From: Vibrio palustris
GTDB taxonomy: Bacteria; Pseudomonadota; Gammaproteobacteria; Enterobacterales; Vibrionaceae
Assembly: GCF_024346995.1 (NCBI RefSeq)
Contig: NZ_AP024887.1
Span: 992,001 to 1,056,000, forward strand
Direction of reading: 5' to 3'
Length of the DNA: 64,000 nucleotides
Shown here one piece after another: positions 57,329 through 64,000 of this stretch. The translations under genes were made by a program, and so were the position numbers. A model generated the notes under the pieces. That model did no database searches and was not told the DNA's origin. It saw only the letters and a program-made list of their open reading frames with translations. How positions within the stretch are numbered: the first letter of the stretch is position 1; the number at the start of each line of letters is the position of its first letter.

Positions 57329-57718
57329 TCAGTCATCAAGGTAGACAACTAATAAATCGGCATTCACATTATTAACCAATTTAGGCGCCGAGCTAAACAT
57401 ACGGCTTATTAAATTATGATGATGGCCAAACACCACCAAATCAAACTCTTTATTTTCAACTAATCCTGCCACTTTCATATGCAAATCGCCCATGACGATC
57501 AAGGTTTCGGTTATGGGGTAATCGCAGGATTCCGCTAGACTCTGTAATTTCTGAGTGAAACGTTTTTCTTCCTGAGAGTCTTTAACGATGTGTTCTTCAT
57601 CGACAAATACGATCGACAACTGACTATTGGTTGGTTTAGCTTGCGCAATGGCTTTCTCTATCAGTTTATGACTCGCATCCGATAAATCTACCGCAACGAG
57701 AATATGTTGATAACTCAT
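57329..57718 (-). CDS. Universal stress protein, UspA family
   Basis: This is a 129-residue single Usp domain. It opens with YQHILVAVDLSDASHKLIEKA and ends DLVVFGHHHNLISRMF, then LLVVYLDD. The usual GxxGxxG..GS ATP loop is not visible (GHHHNLISRMFSSA instead), so it belongs to the UspA-like branch that does not bind ATP. Such dimers increase in stationary phase and stress. It is a single minus-strand gene. Confidence 0.85.
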   Translation of the reverse strand: MSYQHILVAVDLSDASHKLIEKAIAQAKPTNSQLSIVFVDEEHIVKDSQEEKRFTQKLQSLAESCDYPITETLIVMGDLHMKVAGLVENKEFDLVVFGHHHNLISRMFSSAPKLVNNVNADLLVVYLDD

Positions 57719-58141
57719 GTTTCCTTCTCCTATTAAGAGTACGGGCTAATTAAAGCGTAGCAGCTGAGAGCAAAATAACTGCCTAAACCGCTTATTTTTT
57801 CGTCTAACTGCTTTATATTATGACTAAAATCTCGCGAAATAGTTCTTCATATTCTCGGTGTATACACATTCATCATTAAGTAAAGCACGAGGGGAGCGAT
57901 AGCGAGTGAGTCAGCACGGGCATAGACGCGTTTTTAAAGGTGCAGAAACGCGATGCCAAAGCAGCGTGTGATGATTATTGATAACAAATTTAGTGATATA
58001 ACCTGACTTATTCTGGTGGTAAATGATTAATATGAAAGATAAATTTTTATTAAATTTGTTATAAATATTAAGGCGAGTATGATTGCTTTTAGTCGATAAA
58101 TTTTATTTGTGTCTCATATAAGAGTAACAAGGAGAAGGGAA
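57719..58141. other. Divergent region upstream of the thiamine operon; no TPP riboswitch recognised
   Basis: I read the plus strand for the TPP riboswitch core (CTGAGA with a downstream GATCTGGATAATGCC-type segment) and did not find it. A CTGAGAG occurs near 57763 but without the partner elements. Otherwise the region is AT-rich, with a good AAGGAGAAGGG before thiM. Confidence 0.5.
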
Positions 58142-58981
58142 ATGGATGTAACTCTCACACTTCAAACACGTATAGTGGATACCGTTGAAGTGGTAAGGCA
58201 GACTAACCCAATGGCAGGGTCTGTGACGAACTCAGTGACGATGAATTTTGTAGCTAACGCTCAGCTAGCCGTCGGGGGCTCTGCTGCCATGGTCTATTTA
58301 GCGGATGAAGCGGTGGCTATCGCTAAAGCGGGGGGCGCATCTTATATTAACTTTGGGACGTTCGAACCCTTCTACGTTGATACCCTTCCTCAAATGGCAC
58401 ACGAACTATCGGTATCGAATAAACCTTGGGTGATCGATCCCGTTGGTATCGGAATTGGTGGACTACGCACACAAATATTGACAGATTTCAAAGCTTATAA
58501 ACCCAGTATTATTCGCGGTAATGCGTCAGAGGTTATCGCTTTAGCCAATCTTTGGGGATTGGATGCTGGCAACAATCAATCTAATGTTCGTGGCGTCGAT
58601 GCGCAAGATGCTGTTGATGATGCGAGAGCGGCGGCGATTGCCATCGCTAAATGGACAAATGGCGCGGTGGCGGTTTCCGGAGAACGAGATCTTATTACTG
58701 ATGGGTATTATCTTGCTTATTCATCAGGCGGGTCTCATTTTATGAATAAAATTACTGGTGCAGGATGTTCTTTAGGCGGTGTTATGGCTGTGTATGCGAC
58801 ATCCGCTCCCCCTTTTATTGCTGCATTAACTGGTGCGGCTATTTATAATTTAGCAGGGCAGCGTGCCGAAGAAACCGCTTATGGCCCTGCGAGTTTTCAA
58901 GAGCATTTTCTCGATCATTTATACCGGGCGACCGCACAAGAGGTTGCAAGCCAACCATTTACACTAGAGGTGTTAGCATAA
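58142..58981 (+). CDS. thiM: Hydroxyethylthiazole kinase ThiM
   Basis: This 279-residue kinase salvages the thiazole half of thiamine by phosphorylating hydroxyethylthiazole. NSVTMNFVANAQLAVGGSAA near the start, WVIDPVGIGIGGLR and the ATP/phosphate loop HFMNKITGAGCSLGG near residue 200-215 are typical. ATG 58142 follows AAGGAGAAGGG; the longer frame from 58109 covers the ribosome site. Its stop overlaps the next ATG by one base. It leads a three-gene thiamine salvage operon. Confidence 0.93.
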   Translation: MDVTLTLQTRIVDTVEVVRQTNPMAGSVTNSVTMNFVANAQLAVGGSAAMVYLADEAVAIAKAGGASYINFGTFEPFYVDTLPQMAHELSVSNKPWVIDPVGIGIGGLRTQILTDFKAYKPSIIRGNASEVIALANLWGLDAGNNQSNVRGVDAQDAVDDARAAAIAIAKWTNGAVAVSGERDLITDGYYLAYSSGGSHFMNKITGAGCSLGGVMAVYATSAPPFIAALTGAAIYNLAGQRAEETAYGPASFQEHFLDHLYRATAQEVASQPFTLEVLA

Positions 58982-59289
58982 TGAATACATTAATCTCAGT
59001 CGCAATTGCTCCTTTTGGCACAGGTGATGAACTTGCCGAGCATGTTGCAAAAGTCATTAAAGTGATTGGTGATTCAGGCCTGCCTTATCAAATGAACTCC
59101 ATGTTTACTGAAATAGAAGGCCCTTGGGATGACGTGATGAAAACCGTGAAAGAGGCGACCTATGTATTAGCGGAGCAGGGGATTCGCACTGAGGTAGTCC
59201 TAAAAGCCGATATTCGTCCTGGCCGTACTAACACCATGACGCGCAAAGTTGACAGTGTGAACCGCATTTTAAATCAGCAAGGAAATTGA
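58981..59289 (+). CDS. Thiamine-binding protein, MTH1187/YkoF-like family
   Basis: This 102-residue small ferredoxin-like protein of the thiamine-binding (DUF77) family shows VAIAPFGTGDELAEHVAKVI and YQMNSMFTEIEGPWDDVM, with a terminal KADIRPGRTNT. In Bacillus YkoF binds the thiamine pyrimidine. Its place between thiM and thiE, with a one-base overlap to thiM, supports a thiamine salvage role. The biochemical function is not proven in most members. Confidence 0.85.
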   Translation: MNTLISVAIAPFGTGDELAEHVAKVIKVIGDSGLPYQMNSMFTEIEGPWDDVMKTVKEATYVLAEQGIRTEVVLKADIRPGRTNTMTRKVDSVNRILNQQGN

Positions 59290-59291
59290 GG

Positions 59292-60005
59292 ATGAGAACT
59301 AAGTTAGATCTTTCTGCCTATTTAGTTGTTGGGCCTGAAAATACCTTAGGTCGGCCCGTCGCTGACATCGTTGCACAAGCGCTCTCTGCTGGGTTTACGT
59401 GTGTGCAAATTCGCTCAAAAAACGCGTCAGCAAGAGAATTAATCACATTGACGCGTCAGGTGTCTGAAGTGATAGCGTTGGCGGAAAAATCAAACACAGT
59501 AGCATTGCTGGTGGATGACCGCCTGGATGTGGTTTTAGCGGCTCGCCAGCAAGGTATTAAGGTGGATGGTATTCATGTTGGGCAATCAGACATTCCGGTT
59601 GAGGTTTGCCGACACTATTTAGGACCCGATGCGATTATTGGGTTATCGGCGCGAACACAAGCATTGTCTGACTATGTTCAAGAGACCGATGTGAGTGATA
59701 TCGACTATTTTGGCGCAGGCCCGCTACATGAAACAGAGACCAAACCAGACTGTGGGGTCGATGATAATGGGCAAGTGGTGACGCGTAGCTTTGCAGATAT
59801 TAAAGTGCTAGCATCAATAAGTCCTATTCCGGTTGTTGTTGGCGGTGGTGTCAAGAGTGATGACATCCCAGCTTTAGCTGACACAGGAGTCGATGGATTT
59901 TTTGTGGTCTCTGCTGTGACCGCAGCTGCTAATCCGTATACTGCCGCGAGTCAATTAACGACCTTATGGCATCGTCATCGATTAGCGACTGATATGGCAC
60001 AATAA
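59292..60005 (+). CDS. thiE: Thiamine-phosphate synthase ThiE
   Basis: This 237-residue TIM-barrel enzyme joins hydroxymethylpyrimidine diphosphate and thiazole phosphate to thiamine phosphate. CVQIRSKNASARELI, LLVDDRLDVVLAA, GIHVGQSDIPVEVCRHYLGP and DYFGAGPLHETETKPD match ThiE. The position of RSKN (usually RxK) is intact. I chose ATG 59292, with AAGGA 8 bases upstream; the earlier TTG at 59286 overlaps the previous stop. It completes the thiM-thiE pair that makes thiamine from salvaged pieces. Confidence 0.92.
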   Translation: MRTKLDLSAYLVVGPENTLGRPVADIVAQALSAGFTCVQIRSKNASARELITLTRQVSEVIALAEKSNTVALLVDDRLDVVLAARQQGIKVDGIHVGQSDIPVEVCRHYLGPDAIIGLSARTQALSDYVQETDVSDIDYFGAGPLHETETKPDCGVDDNGQVVTRSFADIKVLASISPIPVVVGGGVKSDDIPALADTGVDGFFVVSAVTAAANPYTAASQLTTLWHRHRLATDMAQ

Positions 60006-60018
60006 AAGGAAAAGAAAA

Positions 60019-60234
60019 GTGAATCCGATACACCCATCTAAATTACGCCAGAGTAAATGGACCGCTGTCATTCCTAAGAATAAAGAAAAGCATTTTTTAG
60101 TTACGGCAGTTGAATATGATGAAGACGGAAAAGTGATCGATTGCGTACTAGAAGCGATTATGTCTAAGCAAGAATATACCATTGATTGGCGAGAACTTAA
60201 AAATACTGAACAATGGAAGCAAGGTTGGGTGTGA
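60019..60234 (+). CDS. Small Trp-rich conserved protein, TIGR02450 family
   Basis: This 71-residue protein begins NPIHPSKLRQSKWTAVIPKN and continues EKHFLVTAVEYDEDGKVI, and it has three more Trp in the tail. This matches the small conserved Trp-rich proteins common in Vibrionaceae and Shewanella. The function is unknown. The start is GTG 60019, 13 bases after thiE, so it may ride on the thiamine transcript. Confidence 0.8.
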   Translation: MNPIHPSKLRQSKWTAVIPKNKEKHFLVTAVEYDEDGKVIDCVLEAIMSKQEYTIDWRELKNTEQWKQGWV

Positions 60235-60275
60235 GCATAGAATCCATGTAGCGCTTGGTATAAACACACCATATA

Positions 60276-60303
60276 AAAAGGCCTCAGTACTGAGGCCTTT
60301 TGT
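60276..60303. terminator. Bidirectional terminator after the Trp-rich gene and the iron-binding gene
   Basis: AAAAGGCCTCA (60276-60286) and TGAGGCCTTTT (60291-60301) form a perfect 11-base stem with a GTAC loop, with A-run and T-run flanks on both strands. Confidence 0.9.
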
Positions 60304-60327
60304 ATTGGTATTCACACTGCACACGCA

Positions 60328-61416
60328 CTATTTTTTGAGTGATACTGCAAATGTGCCTGTCGGCGAAACGGGTAAGTATTTTTTATAAAAATCTAAGTAT
60401 TTTTTTTCAGGATTTAAATCTGAAAACAGGCTTGGATAGAGCGCTTTGGCTATAAATTGGAACATGCACGCATCCATAATTGAACGAGATGCGTAATGAT
60501 AAACACCATAAATACGGTCGTTTTTCACAGCAGGTAAAGTTGACCATCCCATACGTTGTTTATAACCTTCGAGACGCTTGCGTGCAACTTCTCGAGAAAT
60601 ACCTTCACCCATGAGTACAGATTGATCATTTTTACCAAACTCTGTACCACTTAAAATTACCACATCTGGTTTAGCTGCGAGTACTTGCTCTGGATTTAAA
60701 TGTCCCCAGTTTTTAATGTAGGGTGCTGAGATGTTATCACCGCCTGACATCATGGCGATTTTACCCCACATATTTTCACCAAACGTATAGCCATATTCTT
60801 GCGGTCCGGTGAAACCATATTCCATGTAAATTTTAGGTTTTGGTAGGTTGGATTTTTTCAAGCGATTAAGAACCAGCTCGACATCGTGCTTATAATCACT
60901 GGCGATTTTGTCAGCACGCTTAGTTTGGCCTGTCAATTTACCGATGATTTTTGTGCTTTCTACATGCGTTTTAATGGTTTGCGCATTGTAATCAACCACG
61001 ACGATATGAATACCTGCATCTTCTAACCGATAAAGTTGATCTTGTAGAGCCGAATATTGCCATTTAGCCAGCATAACCACATCTGGACGTAGGCTCAGTA
61101 CTTTTTCTATGGAAAACGTTTGTGTACTGACATTACCTACTTCTGCTAATGTCGCCATTGATGGGCGTTTTTTGACATACATTGCCCAGTTTTTTGGGCG
61201 CCACTTTTGCCAAATATCTTTCGACATTCCAACGACATGGTCAAATGATTTTTCGCCACCAATTGCCATGTAATCTTCGCCATAAAAACCAATAACGACG
61301 CGTTTGGCTGGTAGGTCAAGCGTAACGTGGCGTCCTAATACATCGGTGATCGTTTCGGTTTTTGCCAAGCTGGGCATAGAAACAAAGAGAAAAAGTAGGA
61401 GAAACAGTTTTTTCAT
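60328..61416 (-). CDS. Periplasmic iron-siderophore-type ABC binding protein
   Basis: This 362-residue protein has a signal peptide ending near residue 18 (MPSLAK). The class III periplasmic-binding fold is visible: TITDVLGRHVTLDLPAKRVV at the N-terminus, VLSLRPDVVMLAKW, AKPDVVILSG and AVKNDRIYGVYHYASRS. It probably binds a ferric siderophore or heme for the divergent FecCD-type importer. A Fur box lies between the two units. The exact ligand is not assigned; cobalamin binding (BtuF) is less likely given the Fur box. Confidence 0.85.
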   Translation of the reverse strand: MKKLFLLLFLFVSMPSLAKTETITDVLGRHVTLDLPAKRVVIGFYGEDYMAIGGEKSFDHVVGMSKDIWQKWRPKNWAMYVKKRPSMATLAEVGNVSTQTFSIEKVLSLRPDVVMLAKWQYSALQDQLYRLEDAGIHIVVVDYNAQTIKTHVESTKIIGKLTGQTKRADKIASDYKHDVELVLNRLKKSNLPKPKIYMEYGFTGPQEYGYTFGENMWGKIAMMSGGDNISAPYIKNWGHLNPEQVLAAKPDVVILSGTEFGKNDQSVLMGEGISREVARKRLEGYKQRMGWSTLPAVKNDRIYGVYHYASRSIMDACMFQFIAKALYPSLFSDLNPEKKYLDFYKKYLPVSPTGTFAVSLKK

Positions 61417-61440
61417 TGGATAGTCTTTTAGTATAGGTTA

Positions 61441-61459
61441 ATAGTAATGATTATCATAT
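61441..61459. promoter_or_regulatory. Fur box between the divergent iron-uptake units
   Basis: ATAGTAATGATTATCATAT matches the Fur consensus GATAATGATAATCATTATC at most positions. It lies about 25 bases before the binding-protein gene and about 100 before the permease gene, so it could repress both when iron is plentiful. Confidence 0.8.
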
Positions 61460-61558
61460 TTATTTGTGTATAATGACGCAACTTATTAATTCGGGTTTAG
61501 CTGTTAATTTTATATACAGTGTGAAATTACCAACATTCAGTCGTAGTTAAGGTAAATT

Positions 61559-62611
61559 ATGCAATCATCTGCCATGTGTGCCGCGATAGAAGCACAACGT
61601 GCGAGCGAAAAGAAACGCTGGCGCGCCATCATTTTGATAGGGACGTTATTATGCCTATCTTTTATTGGCGATATTGTGACTGGACCTTCCATGCTCAATG
61701 TCAGTCAAGTTCTTTATGCGGTAGCCAATACCTTAGGCTTTTCAGTCAATGTTGATTCCACTACTTATATTATAGTCTCTAATTTACGTATGCCCATAGC
61801 GATTATGGCCGTTGTTGTCGGAGGAAGTCTTGGAGTCGGTGGCGCCGAAATGCAAACGCTTCTTAATAACCCTATGGCAAGTCCTTATACCCTAGGTATG
61901 GCGGCGGCAGCAGGTTTCGGTGCTGCACTAATGTTGTATATTGGCTCGCTAGGGTTGGAAAGTCAGTATGCAATTCCTATTGGTGCGTTCATCTGGTGTA
62001 TGTTGTCAGCATGCTTTCTGTTTTCACTGGCTCGAATGCGCCATATTAGTTCCGGCCAGCTTATTTTAGCGGGTATCTCATTACTCTTTCTTTTCCAATC
62101 TCTATTGTCTTTAGTGCAATTTGTCGCCTCCCCAGAACTTAGCCAGCAAATTTTGTTTTGGTTGTTTGGTAGTTTAGCAAAAGCGTCTTGGAGCAATGTT
62201 GCATTAGTGTCGTTGGTTGTGCTCACATGCTGTGTTTTTTTGATGCGTGATTCGTGGAAGCTCACCGCATTACGTTTAGGAGAAGAGCGCGCTAAAAGCC
62301 TTGGTGTTGATGTGACTAAATTGCGTTTAAAAATCTTGTTTTTAGTGGCGTTAATGACGGCAACGGTCACGAGTTTTGTTGGGATTATCGGATTTATTGG
62401 TATTGTCGCGCCGAATATTGCACGAATGATGGTTGGTGAAGATCAACGTTTCTTCTTACCATTGTCTTTTGTTGTGGGTGGGTTTTTATTGTCGAGTGCT
62501 TCTGTATTATCGAAAATGATTGTACCTGGCGCACTCTTTCCGATTGGTATTGTTACCGCCATCATTGGTGTCCCGTTCTTTTTCTGGCTGATTATTGCAG
62601 GGAGACGATAA
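61559..62611 (+). CDS. FecCD-family ABC transporter permease
   Basis: This 350-residue permease has about 9-10 transmembrane helices. FecCD/BtuC signatures are GGAEMQTLLNNPMASPYTLGMA and the GFIGIVAPNIARMMVGEDQR coupling region, then GALFPIGIVTAIIGVPFF at the end. It forms the channel for the binding protein encoded divergently. Only one permease is visible, so it probably acts as a homodimer. AAGG precedes ATG 61559, and the ATPase gene follows directly. Confidence 0.92.
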   Translation: MQSSAMCAAIEAQRASEKKRWRAIILIGTLLCLSFIGDIVTGPSMLNVSQVLYAVANTLGFSVNVDSTTYIIVSNLRMPIAIMAVVVGGSLGVGGAEMQTLLNNPMASPYTLGMAAAAGFGAALMLYIGSLGLESQYAIPIGAFIWCMLSACFLFSLARMRHISSGQLILAGISLLFLFQSLLSLVQFVASPELSQQILFWLFGSLAKASWSNVALVSLVVLTCCVFLMRDSWKLTALRLGEERAKSLGVDVTKLRLKILFLVALMTATVTSFVGIIGFIGIVAPNIARMMVGEDQRFFLPLSFVVGGFLLSSASVLSKMIVPGALFPIGIVTAIIGVPFFFWLIIAGRR

Positions 62612-63385
62612 ATGCTTCAGGTTCATGGTCTAAATGTAAAATTGGGTGATCTGACCCTTGCAGATGATATGAGTTTTTCTTTAAAGCCAGGGGACATAAA
62701 CGTTATTATTGGTCCGAATGGCACAGGAAAAAGCACGCTACTTAAAACCTTGTTTGGCGACATTACTACGCAAAGTGGCGAGATTGTATTTAATCAACAC
62801 CGTTTTGATGACACACAATTATCGGTATGGCGCGAGCGTATTGGTTATATGCCACAAGATATTCGTTTAGATGTGAGTCTAAGTGTGGTCGAAGTTGTGT
62901 TGTTGGGGCGTTTAGATGCATTAAGTTGGCGCATAGACGACAAGATGTTAACAGAAGCGGTGCAAGCATTAGATGACATCGGGCTCGCCCATTTAGCCAA
63001 CCGTGATGTGAGAACATTAAGTGGCGGTCAATGCCAAATGGTCCTGTTTGCGCAAGCGATATTACGACGTCCTGAATTTTTAATGCTTGATGAACCTGTT
63101 AGTGCATTAGATTTACATTTTCAACAAGTCATGTTGGAGCATTTAGTACGTAAAACTCGCGAGACTCACTGGACGTCAGTCATGGTGTTGCATGATCTCA
63201 ATTTAGCGTCTCAATATGCTGATAATTTATTAGTGCTAAAAGATGGGCAAGTAGTGAGTAGTGGTCGCCCCGATCGCGTATTAACGCCTGAGCTTATTAA
63301 AAACGTGTATGGTGTCACTGCTGATGTCTCCTATGATGGTCAAGGCATTCCTTTTGTAAGAACTCAGAGAGCCTGCGCAATATAG
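62612..63385 (+). CDS. ABC transporter ATPase (FecE/FepC-like)
   Basis: This 257-residue ATPase starts on the base after the permease stop. Walker A is IIGPNGTGKSTLLKTLFGD, the signature is LSGGQCQMVLFAQAI, Walker B is FLMLDEPVSALDL and the H-loop is VMVLHDLNLASQYAD. It belongs to the iron-siderophore/cobalamin importer class. The C-terminal tail (TADVSYDGQGIPFV) is typical of FecE-like proteins. Together with the permease and binding protein it completes a Fur-controlled importer. LSGGQCQM has Cys where Arg or Gln is common. Confidence 0.93.
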   Translation: MLQVHGLNVKLGDLTLADDMSFSLKPGDINVIIGPNGTGKSTLLKTLFGDITTQSGEIVFNQHRFDDTQLSVWRERIGYMPQDIRLDVSLSVVEVVLLGRLDALSWRIDDKMLTEAVQALDDIGLAHLANRDVRTLSGGQCQMVLFAQAILRRPEFLMLDEPVSALDLHFQQVMLEHLVRKTRETHWTSVMVLHDLNLASQYADNLLVLKDGQVVSSGRPDRVLTPELIKNVYGVTADVSYDGQGIPFVRTQRACAI

Positions 63386-63418
63386 CGAATATATGTGTAT
63401 TAATCGTGTCGTTTTCTA

Positions 63419-63436
63419 TACAGTACGTGTACTGTA
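63419..63436. promoter_or_regulatory. TACAGTAC-GT-GTACTGTA palindrome
   Basis: This perfect 8-base inverted repeat with a two-base centre lies 34 bases after the ATPase gene and about 125 before the glutathione peroxidase gene. It is not a LexA box (which reads CTGT-N8-ACAG). The regulator is unknown; it could also be a weak hairpin. Confidence 0.45.
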
Positions 63437-63467
63437 GATTGCTGCATCTCGCGTTTTTCATTGAGCG

Positions 63468-63483
63468 TGATTGTGCACAATCA
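63468..63483. promoter_or_regulatory. TGATTGTGCACAATCA palindrome upstream of the peroxidase gene
   Basis: This is an uninterrupted 16-base palindrome 78 bases before the ATG of the glutathione peroxidase gene. An ATTGTGCGC half-site follows at about 63485. It is a reasonable operator position, but I do not recognise the binding protein. Confidence 0.45.
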
Positions 63484-63560
63484 TATTGTGCGCTAGCTTG
63501 TGATGTTATTATTGAAGCTTATTAGTTTCAGTTACTTATCATGATTATAAGGAAAGTAAT

Positions 63561-64000
63561 ATGAGTTCTATTTACGATATTGATGTCGTCACTATTGATG
63601 GCAAAACACAGAAAATGAGTGATTATGCGGGCAATGCATTACTGATTGTTAACGTTGCGTCTGAATGTGGCCTCACGCCACAATATGAGGCTTTAGAAGC
63701 TTTATATCAAGCGCGAAAAGACGAAGGCTTAGTCATTCTAGGTTTCCCTTGTAACCAGTTTGGTGCGCAAGAGCCGGGTGAAGAAAAAGACATTCAATCG
63801 TTTTGTACTAGCCGCTTTGGTGTGACATTTCCAATGTTTAGTAAAATCGACGTGAATGGTGAGAATCGTCATCCGCTTTACCAAGCGCTCTTTCAAGCAA
63901 TGCCAGAACGTACGACTGCGCCAGACAGTGGCTTTGTCGAAAAGCTGCAAAGCTTAGGTATTGAGGCGCCAGAAGGGAATATTCTTTGGAACTTTGAGAA
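63561..64000 (+). CDS. Glutathione peroxidase-like protein (5' part; gene runs past the window end)
   Basis: The frame opens at ATG 63561 after AAGGAAAG and is still open at base 64000, giving at least 146 residues. The catalytic region is VNVASECGLTPQYEALEALY, with Cys near residue 36 in place of selenocysteine. GFPCNQFGAQEPG and a late ILWNFEK (Trp/Asn of the tetrad) complete the GPx signature. BtuE-type enzymes reduce hydroperoxides, often with thioredoxin. The family is about 160 residues, so only a short C-terminal part is missing. Confidence 0.9.
   Translation, partial: MSSIYDIDVVTIDGKTQKMSDYAGNALLIVNVASECGLTPQYEALEALYQARKDEGLVILGFPCNQFGAQEPGEEKDIQSFCTSRFGVTFPMFSKIDVNGENRHPLYQALFQAMPERTTAPDSGFVEKLQSLGIEAPEGNILWNFE

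Noticed and set aside
57760..57785. CTGAGAG motif as part of a TPP riboswitch before thiM
   Set aside because: The second conserved segment of the aptamer is absent and the distance to thiM is too large.
61963..62370. 135-codon minus-strand open frame
   Set aside because: It is antisense to the FecCD-type permease and has no start signal or recognisable domain.

Overview
The window reads as part of a Vibrionaceae (Vibrio-like) chromosome, possibly the smaller one. This rests on the combined gene content: a glpFKRD block, Zur-controlled folE2, argP/argO, Mqo, a second-type pstSCAB operon, TrhO, several GGDEF/EAL proteins and a TIGR02450-type Trp-rich protein. The species cannot be fixed from sequence alone. 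Most of the window is ordinary, compact, moderately AT-rich chromosomal DNA with strong hairpin terminators between units.

Bases 1 to about 7700 are different: AT-rich accessory DNA carrying a DNA phosphorothioation (Dnd) defence locus. The 3' end of a dptH/dndH-like HerA ATPase gene enters from the left. It is followed by a decayed reading frame, then a complete DUF262-DUF1524 nuclease of the GmrSD/SspE type, and then, convergent to these, a dndB-C-D-E modification operon on the minus strand. The dndB start region holds repeated and inverted GTATGT half-sites that look like an operator. An SspE/GmrSD-like nuclease between the restriction and modification halves of a Dnd locus is the most interesting part of the window.

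Bases 8000 to 30000 hold argP with divergent argO, a cytochrome b561/YceI pair, a MYG1-family hydrolase, class B acid phosphatase, and glycerol uptake and catabolism (glpF, glpK, glpR, glpD) with GlpR-like operators. Next come Zur-box folE2, an OmpA-like lipoprotein, an old yellow enzyme, Mqo, a membrane PAS sensor, a thioredoxin-like protein, an EAL phosphodiesterase with a degenerate GGDEF domain, a DUF481 outer-membrane protein and a Cys/His-rich protein.

Bases 30000 to 48000 hold a MarR regulator, mntH-mntR behind a perfect palindrome, VOC and DUF805 proteins, and a galactoside operon (MelB-type symporter, LacZ, GH36 alpha-galactosidase) with CRP-like and LacI-type sites but no LacI-type gene in view. 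An M14 peptidase, a PAS-GGDEF cyclase and the phosphate transport operon pstS-C-A-B follow.

Bases 48000 to 64000 hold a hexapeptide acyltransferase, a kinase-fold protein, an Lrp regulator, a YitT-type membrane protein with a TyrB-type aminotransferase, a YhcH-family protein, tRNA hydroxylase TrhO, a second diguanylate cyclase, a dienelactone hydrolase, a universal stress protein and a thiM-thiamine-binding protein-thiE operon without a recognisable TPP riboswitch. A Fur-box iron-type ABC importer and the start of a glutathione peroxidase gene, cut by the window end, complete the sequence. No rRNA, tRNA, CRISPR array, insertion sequence or replication origin was recognised.
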